NCBI GenBank assembly: GCA_030649445.1
Contig: JAUSKR010000027.1
Coordinates: 1-5,201, forward strand
Length of the DNA: 5,201 bases
Origin: a bacterium
Lineage (GTDB): Bacteria; Patescibacteriota; UBA1384; XYA2-FULL-43-10; 1-14-0-10-43-13
Reading direction: 5' to 3'
Below, one piece after another: positions 1-5,201 of the stretch. The stretch's first letter is position 1. Every line of letters starts with the position of its first letter. The position numbers and the translations under genes are program-made. The notes beneath the pieces were generated by a model, which was not told the DNA's origin, did no database searches, and saw only the letters and a list, made by a program, of their open reading frames with translations.

Positions 1-2446
1 TCCTAGTGACGGATTGGGCGTTATTGAAGGCGGCGTAGACCTTCCAGAGCTGTTCGGCGGTCAGCTGATTGCCTTGGCCACTGAGCCATTTTTCGGTAAA
101 TACTCTGAGCTCACCGGTCAGCAATCTGGCTGATTCTAGGCCAGTCCGTTTTTCCCGCTCCGAGGCGATCTCATTTTTGACGATTTCTGAAAATGATTTG
201 GCACTCCGGTCACGGAAGAGATATTCGAGTCCCCCCGGGATGGCATAAGCTTGGGAGAGTGATCTGGCGTCTTCTATCTGTGCAAATGATCCGTCCCGAC
301 CGATCGCCACCATTCCCGAAAGCGTCGCTGCTGCAATGCCCTTGAATTGTCCATCGGCGAAGTAGCGCGGGTCTCTTTTGATAGCCTCCATCTGAGCGTT
401 GTAGCCTTCTCTCGTTTGTATTTGTATGGCATCGGCTCTGGCTTTTTGCTCTTCAAGTAAGGCTCCTCTCAAATGAATCTCCTGTTCCTCTTTTGAGCTG
501 TCGGTATCTAGTCCGATCGTGCTCCAATTAGAATTCTTTTTCTCAAATTCCGCCAATTCCTTCGTCGCTGCTGCAAAAGTGGCGACAGCTTTTTGGAAGC
601 CGGCAATTTCCTCATTCAGTTTGACCGCCAAGGCGACCGATTCCCGTTCGAAGTCGCCCTTGGCTTTGTTGGCGGTCTTCTCGAGTGGCTTGCTCAGAAG
701 AGTTGCCGACGCCATCGCTTGATAGACCGCGGCGTACTGTGGGTTACTCATGAAGTTCGGATCGCCGCGATAAGCCATCGCCATCGAGAGATTCTTGAAG
801 TTTGCCAGGTGCAGATCAGTCGCCGCCATTCTCATATCATATTGGGCACTCCGCAGGGCCGCATCGGAATAGCCGCCATTGGCAACTAATACAGTGGTTT
901 CGGCTTTGCCGACCCTACCATTAAGAGTATCTCTTTGTCGTTCGAGTTTCTCTCTCTCGTCAGCAGTAATATTTTCCTCTGCTAAAGCAGTCTCAATTTC
1001 AGGAAGTCCATCGTCTGCCGCCTTTCTGGCCGCTGTCAGCTCCGTCTCGGCTTGTTCTCTCGTGCCGCCGGCTCTTTCAAATTCTGCTCTCTTGTCCCTG
1101 GCCTGTTTTTCGTAATAACGTTGCTTGGCAAATTTCTCGGCCCATTCTTTCTCGCCAAATAGCGAATCGACGTCATCGAGCTTCTTGCCCCACGCTTCGG
1201 CTTGTTCGATACTGCCAAAAGTGGCTTCGAAATCATATATCGGCTTGCCGTTTTCGTCTGTCATTAGATTGCCGTTTTCGTCGACTTTCTGCCTGTATTT
1301 ACCACCGACTGTCGCTTCGCGGTAGCCCTGATTGATCAGACCTTCTGTTTTACGCTTCTCGAGCTCGATATCGGCGTTGCGTTTGAGACCACGCCTGACC
1401 AGAGCACCGATCGGGCCTTGCTTGCTTGCTTGCTCTAGAACCTTGTTGTAGCCCTTACTCTTGAGATAATCGAGGTTTTTGTTGATGACTTTTTCTCGGA
1501 ATTGCTGCCCGCCCTTATTTACACCCCACTTTGCCCCGGTGCCTTTGTAAAAACTCTGCATCACCGGCCCGCCGAGTTTGAAGGGCATAGTGATGGCGGC
1601 ATAGAGACAGACAGCGACAAACACCGGAATCATAATCGTGTCCAAAACACCACCTGCCGCCGGTATTACGCCAGCGAATCTGTTGGCTAGAGCGATAAAA
1701 ATAAAGGAAATAAGTGGCATAAATGCCCACTGAATCAGCATTGTCCACCATTGATTGAAATATTTTTTTGTTTGAGGTAAAACCATAGCCATAAACATGA
1801 CTGGGCTAAAAATGACTAGAGCATAAAGGACCCAGTTTCGAACGATAAAGAGAAATGCCAGACAGAGAAGTAAAACTGCTTCAATAAACAAGATGATATT
1901 TTGCATTAAACTTCCAAGAAGACTTTCCGAGATGCTTTTCCAGGCAAAGTCTGGCAACTGCACGAGACCGGCTTTGCCGGCCAAGACTGGACTCTGACTT
2001 GTGGTTGTGGTCAATGTCGCCGAACATCCGGTTGGATCGCCAATACATTTAACAAAAGTTATTGAAACATTGGCCACATCAATAATCAGCCGACAAAACA
2101 TAAAACTGAAATTGGCGGCGATGATGGCGAGAATGAGCGTTGGTAAGATTTTCTTGACGCCATAAGTATTGATGTTGATCCTGAGCATCTCGGCAAAAGC
2201 AACGACGATGAGGACAAGGACGACCAGAGAGTTCACTACATTTAATAGCTGTTTCCAGATTTGTTGGACTTGACCACCGAATGAATCAGGACTGGTCGAT
2301 GCTAGAACCGAATAAACTCCTTCGGCATGAACTCTGGATGGAAAAACTAACAGCAAAAACAAAGCGGAAAAAACAAAAATAAAACTGCCTTGTATCAGTG
2401 TTTGTGTTACTCTGTTTTTTGTCTTTTTGGACACAGTTATCCTCAT
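1..2446 (-). CDS. VirB6/TrbL-like type IV secretion membrane protein with long cytoplasmic tail (partial, C-terminus beyond window)
   Basis: The frame is open from the ATG at 2446 to the left edge: 815 residues with no stop, C-terminus missing. Residues 20-36 form a hydrophobic signal/anchor with a possible cleavage site after VHA (residue 41). Further hydrophobic segments lie near 66-87, 99-132, 181-201, 204-223, 236-256 and 266-288, giving a 6-7 helix polytopic domain as in VirB6/TrbL, the inner-membrane channel proteins of type IV secretion systems. The block from R203 to W240 (NWVLYALVIFSP, then LPQTKKYFNQWW) resembles what I recall of VirB6-like proteins from Patescibacteria. After residue 290 the chain is strongly basic (positive-inside, so probably cytoplasmic), then Glu/Lys/Ala-rich and likely helical or coiled-coil to the edge. 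Cysteines occur only in the membrane domain (C118, C134, C141, C195, C280). The start overlaps the upstream stop by ATGA. The CDS is nearly certain; the family call is from motif and topology, without a search. Confidence 0.75.
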   Translation of the reverse strand, partial: MRITVSKKTKNRVTQTLIQGSFIFVFSALFLLLVFPSRVHAEGVYSVLASTSPDSFGGQVQQIWKQLLNVVNSLVVLVLIVVAFAEMLRININTYGVKKILPTLILAIIAANFSFMFCRLIIDVANVSITFVKCIGDPTGCSATLTTTTSQSPVLAGKAGLVQLPDFAWKSISESLLGSLMQNIILFIEAVLLLCLAFLFIVRNWVLYALVIFSPVMFMAMVLPQTKKYFNQWWTMLIQWAFMPLISFIFIALANRFAGVIPAAGGVLDTIMIPVFVAVCLYAAITMPFKLGGPVMQSFYKGTGAKWGVNKGGQQFREKVINKNLDYLKSKGYNKVLEQASKQGPIGALVRRGLKRNADIELEKRKTEGLINQGYREATVGGKYRQKVDENGNLMTDENGKPIYDFEATFGSIEQAEAWGKKLDDVDSLFGEKEWAEKFAKQRYYEKQARDKRAEFERAGGTREQAETELTAARKAADDGLPEIETALAEENITADEREKLERQRDTLNGRVGKAETTVLVANGGYSDAALRSAQYDMRMAATDLHLANFKNLSMAMAYRGDPNFMSNPQYAAVYQAMASATLLSKPLEKTANKAKGDFERESVALAVKLNEEIAGFQKAVATFAAATKELAEFEKKNSNWSTIGLDTDSSKEEQEIHLRGALLEEQKARADAIQIQTREGYNAQMEAIKRDPRYFADGQFKGIAAATLSGMVAIGRDGSFAQIEDARSLSQAYAIPGGLEYLFRDRSAKSFSEIVKNEIASEREKRTGLESARLLTGELRVFTEKWLSGQGNQLTAEQLWKVYAAFNNAQSVTR
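287..763 (-). repeat. Imperfect internal protein repeat in the VirB6-like tail (two copies)
   Basis: Residues 558-583 and 688-713 align without gaps at an offset of 130 residues. The first copy contains DPNFMSNPQY and the second DPRYFADGQF. Identical positions include A558/A688, D562/D692, P563/P693, Q570/Q700, A577/A707 and S580/S710, with several conservative pairs (F/Y, S/A, N/D, Y/F, V/I). The nucleotide sequences are not obviously similar, so if it is a duplication it is old. The charged helical stretch between them would be part of the repeat unit. Confidence 0.4.
1245..1282 (-). repeat. Short direct repeat giving tandem DENG peptide units
   Basis: The 14-base sequence TTGCCGTTTTCGTC (plus strand) occurs at 1245..1258 and again at 1269..1282, a 24-base period equal to eight codons. 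In the VirB6-like protein it encodes DENGNLMT followed by DENGKPIY (residues 389-404). The units keep frame, so this is an in-frame duplication, probably a turn or hairpin joining the basic linker to the helical tail. Confidence 0.7.
1417..1434 (-). repeat. Tetranucleotide repeat (CAAG on the coding strand), 4.5 copies
   Basis: The plus strand reads CTTG four times plus CT; the coding strand therefore has AG followed by four CAAG units. It encodes EQASKQ around residues 338-343 of the VirB6-like protein, just after the membrane domain. Loss or gain of one unit would shift the frame and remove the cytoplasmic tail. At 4.5 copies it may be chance. Confidence 0.5.
2443..2446 (-). promoter_or_regulatory. 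ATGA stop/start overlap (translational coupling)
   Basis: The TGA that ends the 658-aa protein (2445..2443) overlaps the ATG of the VirB6-like gene (2446..2444). No clear Shine-Dalgarno precedes this ATG (the upstream bases read GGCGTAGATAGTAC), so ribosomes finishing the first gene probably restart here. In the first gene's frame, TGA is followed two codons later by TAA (2439..2437), a backup stop. Confidence 0.8.
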
Positions 2447-4419
2447 GTACTATCTACGCCGATTGATTTTTGGGCTATATTTGCCGCAAAACCGACAAAC
2501 CAGGCAAGTGCTTCGTATGCAAGCTTAGAAGCTTCACAGACCATCCAATTTATAATGCCTGAAAAAGTGGGAATGCCGGTGCCACATTCATCCCCATGAG
2601 GTTTTGGCGCGGTATTAAAGTTGTTCGAGCTATTCAGGGCGTCTCCAAAAAGTGAATCAGCTTGTCTCTGAATCGCTGCATTGTAGTATGCCGCCGGGTC
2701 GAGCTTGTCCTGAAGGCATTTATTGAAATTATTGTTTGCAGTGAGATAATGGTAAACCAAGGCAAATTCTGCCATGTTTTTGAAATAATTTGCTCTAGCT
2801 GTTGCGTATTCCCCACTATTTAGCGCATTCACGATTGGGCTCCACGAGCCAGAACTCTCTCGCTGTTTTTGCCATTCTCTAAAAACATAGAGCATCGATC
2901 CTGCTACGCCAGCAGCTACTATCCCCTTAATTACTTTTTGTTTGATAATCCACGAGCCGATAACTTTGAGCCCCCCTCCTATTCCCAATGATGTGCTTGC
3001 AGCCACTCCTGTAGTGACCGAAGTTGCGGCCACGGCTAGTTCGGAAGAACCGACTGCAATAGTAACTCCATTTGAAAAAATTATTCCTCCGTCGACGATG
3101 AATCCAGTTGCCCCGGCATTAATTGCTCCAACGGCAGCTGTAGCGGCGGGCGTCCCGGCAGCAAGGGTGAGCTCACCAATCTGTACGGCACCTCCTTCGA
3201 GGATGGTCGCCCCACTAATATAAGTCGCCGCGGCTGGAGTAGTCGCGGCACTCCCGCCAGCTGCGCTAGCTCCAGCGGCTCCGCCTGCTTCTGTGGCGGT
3301 CGCACCGGCCGCCGCTAGACCGCCGGCCCAGATAAGAGCAGCAGCGGCAACTAAAAGGAATGCGTTTGAGATTGTGCCGACATATCCAGGATTCCACTTC
3401 GTGGGGAGAGAGTCCTGAACAGCTTGATATTTCTGGACTAATTCTTGGCTTTGAACATCTGTTAATCTTTTGGTTGGGTAATTTTTACTACTATCACCGT
3501 AAAAATCCTCAAAAGCCCGTCTGTCATATTCAATTAGATCTTGTTTTAAGCTACTAGTATCGCCAGTTAAACCGGCTTTTAAATAATTTGCTCCCGCGTC
3601 ATTGGGATCAGTGCTGACAGTCTTTATCTGAAATAATTGAGCCTCGATCCATTTGTTGGCGTCATCATCGTTGGCAATAAGGCGCTTTGCACCAGAGGCG
3701 GCACATGCAGTTATGTTTTCGGATTTAGGCACTGGTACCCTTGCGGCCGCTATAGGAGCGCCGCTGGATGAACCCTTGATCCCATCATACACGCCCTGAA
3801 GCGCCGTATTTGCGTTTGGCGTGCCTTGAATATTTCCCCAGGCCCTGACAAACTCTTTTGGATTGTTTGGCGTTGGTTCATCGATGACACTGTTAAAAAA
3901 TTTACAATCATAGGTATACAAATCATCAGGCGATACAGGGGAGGTAGCGCTCTGCGGATAAAATTTAACTCCAGAATGAAAGTGAGTATCTCCAGATGGT
4001 AAATCGTTATGGTAAAAACACATATTCATTACTTTGTCCGGGCTACCATGATGAACCATTAAATACGGCCGAGCATGTGATACAAATGCAGTCGAAGTAG
4101 TTGTGTAGATATCCCAACTGCCAGGAGTTCCGTCTATTTTTAAAGTCTTGTATCCCAGCAGATTATCAATCTCAACATAACTAAATCCGCTCATCGAATC
4201 ACTTTTAAATTCTATATACTGATCTGTACTTCCGCCCCACTGGTATCTAATATTGGTTGACTGCTGTGAGGCGTTTTGATTTTGGACATACACATACGAG
4301 AAACCATGTGCTACAGGAGCCGGTGTCGGGTCAGCAGCAAAAACCCCTTGCGGGAAGTCCAACAGCAAAAAAGAAAAGAGCAATATATAAACGACGATCT
4401 TTTTGACAGTCTCGATCAT
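2443..4419 (-). CDS. Exported protein of unknown function with Gly/Ala-rich hydrophobic core, paired with VirB6-like gene
   Basis: This is an intact 658-residue protein that I do not recognise as a named family. Residues 1-28 are a clear signal peptide: Lys at 6-7, a hydrophobic stretch at 9-20, and cleavage after VFA or FAA (28/29). Mature residues 30-180 look beta-rich (alternating Tyr/Ser/Thr/Val) and contain a His/Cys cluster (H115, H123, H124, C134, H137, H146, H148). Residues 240-340 are polar and probably helical. Residues 345-480 are Gly/Ala/Thr-rich and hydrophobic, opening with a possible membrane helix (350-371); a second lies near 496-513. Residues 525-600 look helical. A last amphipathic-to-hydrophobic segment (617-650) contains W625 and C628. 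Six cysteines (134, 172, 239, 568, 612, 628) could form disulfides outside the cytoplasm. The ATG has GAGGGG just upstream, and the stop overlaps the next start, so the two are probably one operon. A role as a surface or periplasmic partner of a T4SS-like machine is inferred from context only. Confidence 0.75.
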   Translation of the reverse strand: MIETVKKIVVYILLFSFLLLDFPQGVFAADPTPAPVAHGFSYVYVQNQNASQQSTNIRYQWGGSTDQYIEFKSDSMSGFSYVEIDNLLGYKTLKIDGTPGSWDIYTTTSTAFVSHARPYLMVHHGSPDKVMNMCFYHNDLPSGDTHFHSGVKFYPQSATSPVSPDDLYTYDCKFFNSVIDEPTPNNPKEFVRAWGNIQGTPNANTALQGVYDGIKGSSSGAPIAAARVPVPKSENITACAASGAKRLIANDDDANKWIEAQLFQIKTVSTDPNDAGANYLKAGLTGDTSSLKQDLIEYDRRAFEDFYGDSSKNYPTKRLTDVQSQELVQKYQAVQDSLPTKWNPGYVGTISNAFLLVAAAALIWAGGLAAAGATATEAGGAAGASAAGGSAATTPAAATYISGATILEGGAVQIGELTLAAGTPAATAAVGAINAGATGFIVDGGIIFSNGVTIAVGSSELAVAATSVTTGVAASTSLGIGGGLKVIGSWIIKQKVIKGIVAAGVAGSMLYVFREWQKQRESSGSWSPIVNALNSGEYATARANYFKNMAEFALVYHYLTANNNFNKCLQDKLDPAAYYNAAIQRQADSLFGDALNSSNNFNTAPKPHGDECGTGIPTFSGIINWMVCEASKLAYEALAWFVGFAANIAQKSIGVDST

Positions 4420-4422
4420 TCG

Positions 4423-4428
4423 CCCCTC
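4423..4428 (-). promoter_or_regulatory. Ribosome binding site of the 658-aa exported protein
   Basis: GAGGGG lies on the minus strand three bases upstream of the ATG at 4419. It is a good purine-rich Shine-Dalgarno match, although the spacing is shorter than the usual 5-9 bases. It supports the chosen start, which also begins directly with a signal peptide. Confidence 0.6.
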
Positions 4429-4442
4429 GCGATGTTAATATG

Positions 4443-4474
4443 ACTATATTGTAATGGATTTTAATCAGATTTGC
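4443..4474 (-). promoter_or_regulatory. Possible promoter for the secretion gene pair
   Basis: The 66-bp gap after the RhuM stop contains two -10-like hexamers on the minus strand, TACAAT (4453..4448) and TATAGT (4448..4443). They overlap at one base and sit about 24-30 bp before the start codon, which would give a short leader that includes the GAGGGG site. Upstream sequence is AT-rich, but no good -35 box is visible; a poor TGGCAA-like match lies 17 bp before TACAAT. The alternative is simple readthrough from the RhuM gene, since I see no convincing terminator between them. Confidence 0.3.
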
Positions 4475-4485
4475 CAGCTGATAGC

Positions 4486-5201
4486 TTACCCATCCGATTT
4501 ATTGATTTTTTTAACAACTTCTCGGTCAAAGTCGGATTCTATTTTTTGTGTTTTGTTAAATTCATCGTACTCAGCGATAGCTTTCCGTTCTGCTTTTTCA
4601 TGAGAGATCTTTCCTTTGCCGCCAAGTATTTTATACTCGTTGAAACTTAAAAATTTATCTACACTCTTGGCCAAATCAGCCATTTTCATCAGCCGGCGAT
4701 TTTCAATAATATTTTCAATGTAATCAAAATAACCAGAAACAGTTCTCTCTAAATTTTTGATTTTGTCTTCAGACAAATAGTTTTTAGCGATAAGTGCGTC
4801 TGATTTTAGTATTCTTCCTTTTGGCGAATATTTCCAAGTGGTTAGTCCCATAAAAGGCTTGTTTTTATCAGCCTTGGTATAAATTATTTCAGCCGCTGTC
4901 TGACTTGCGATAGCATAATGAAATTTATTCTGAACCATGGCGTAAAAATTCTTTGTTAGTTCAGATTTTGGATTGTAATCAATACTACACTCAGCAAAGA
5001 TATCTGTAATTTGTTGATAAATCCGTCTTTCGCTCGTCCTAATCGATCGAACCCTTTCTAATAATTCCCGAAAGTAGTCCTTGCCAAAATTAACGCCGTT
5101 TTTTAGCCGTTCATCGTCGAGCGCAAAGCCTTTGATAATAAAATCTCGCAGTATTTTTGTTGCCCAAATACGAAAATGAGTTGCTTTTTCAGAATTGACT
5201 C
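4486..5201 (-). CDS. rhuM: RhuM-family protein (partial, N-terminus beyond window)
   Basis: The frame is open from the right edge to the TAA at 4486..4488, giving 237 visible residues. An ATG at 4938 lies inside the family's conserved region (residue 88 here), so it is not the real start. Landmarks that match my recollection of the RhuM family, in order: HFRIWATK (8-15), FIIKGFALDDERLKN (20-34), DYFRELLERVRSIRTSERR, an IDYNPKSE block, VQNKFHYAI, TAAEIIYTKADKNKPFMGLTTWK, DALIAKNYLSE, and a C-terminal FLSFNEYKIL...GKISHEKAE stretch. Family members are usually about 330-340 aa, so roughly 100 N-terminal residues are missing. The namesake is rhuM of Salmonella pathogenicity island 3. The biochemical function is not established, and homologues are scattered through accessory regions, often near restriction-modification genes. 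The gene is visibly more AT-rich than the VirB6-like tail, consistent with separate origin. Family call strong; function unknown. Confidence 0.85.
   Translation of the reverse strand, partial: VNSEKATHFRIWATKILRDFIIKGFALDDERLKNGVNFGKDYFRELLERVRSIRTSERRIYQQITDIFAECSIDYNPKSELTKNFYAMVQNKFHYAIASQTAAEIIYTKADKNKPFMGLTTWKYSPKGRILKSDALIAKNYLSEDKIKNLERTVSGYFDYIENIIENRRLMKMADLAKSVDKFLSFNEYKILGGKGKISHEKAERKAIAEYDEFNKTQKIESDFDREVVKKINKSDG

Noticed and set aside
519..1325. Several plus-strand open frames of 60-100 codons.
   Set aside because: They lie antisense to the VirB6-like gene, are low-complexity Ser/Ala/Leu-rich or unremarkable, and overlap each other. The minus-strand frame is continuous across the region and has coherent protein features.
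1515..1751. A minus-strand 78-aa open frame.
   Set aside because: It is a shifted frame inside the VirB6-like gene and lacks the hydrophobic pattern seen in the correct frame.
2521..2535. Closely spaced AAGCTT AG AAGCTT motif, considered as a regulatory repeat.
   Set aside because: It lies inside the exported protein's coding sequence (the EASKLA residues) and is explained by codon choice.
2942..3223. A plus-strand 93-aa open frame rich in Pro, Ala and Val.
   Set aside because: It is the complement of the Gly/Ala-rich segment of the exported protein, where stop codons are rare in all frames because of base composition.
4464..4482. Small inverted repeat ATCAG...CTGAT just after the RhuM stop, considered as a terminator.
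   Set aside because: The stem is only 5 bp with a 9-base loop, has little G/C, and is not followed by a T-run on the minus strand.
4486..4938. A complete 150-aa ORF starting at the ATG at 4938.
   Set aside because: The same frame stays open to the right edge and the upstream residues match conserved RhuM landmarks (HFRIWATK, LDDERLKN), so this ATG is an internal methionine of a longer gene.
1..5201. CRISPR array, tRNA, rRNA, or insertion-sequence ends.
   Set aside because: I saw no regularly spaced repeats, no tRNA-like T-arm consensus and no transposase-like protein or terminal inverted repeats; coding sequence fills almost the whole window.

Overview
The window carries three protein-coding genes, all on the minus strand and nearly back to back. 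Reading 5'->3' on that strand they are: the C-terminal part of a RhuM-family protein (runs off the right edge), an intact 658-aa exported protein that I cannot assign to a named family, and a large polytopic VirB6/TrbL-like protein with a long cytoplasmic tail (runs off the left edge). The only non-coding stretch is the 66-bp gap between the RhuM stop and the second gene. Two of the three genes are larger than a search for complete ORFs would suggest, because they are open to the window edges: the VirB6-like frame is open for all 2446 bases from position 2446 to position 1, and the RhuM frame is open from 5201 to its stop at 4486.

The exported protein and the VirB6-like protein form a tight pair. 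The stop of the first and the start of the second share four bases (ATGA at 2443..2446), a classic arrangement for translational coupling. Both begin with a hydrophobic export or membrane-insertion segment. The likely reading is part of a type IV secretion-like (T4SS) gene cluster, with the VirB6-like protein as an inner-membrane channel component and the 658-aa protein as a secreted or membrane-anchored partner. The other core parts (VirB4 ATPase, VirD4, pilin) are not in this window, so the cluster itself is inferred.

The organism is probably a Patescibacteria/CPR-type bacterium. This rests on my recollection of VirB6-like proteins from that group, with a block resembling 'NWVLYALVIFSP...LPQTKKYFNQWW' followed by a charged, Ala/Glu/Lys-rich tail, preceded by a large secreted protein of unknown function. 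It is a moderate-confidence inference, not proof. No in-frame TGA occurs across about 1,700 codons, so the standard bacterial code fits and nothing suggests the TGA=Gly recoding of Gracilibacteria/SR1.

Composition changes along the window. The RhuM gene is visibly AT-rich, the tail of the VirB6-like gene is much richer in G and C, and the exported protein has a GC-rich Ala/Gly segment in its middle. RhuM is a patchily distributed accessory family of unknown function, so its position beside the secretion pair may mark the edge of the cluster or a transferred gene.
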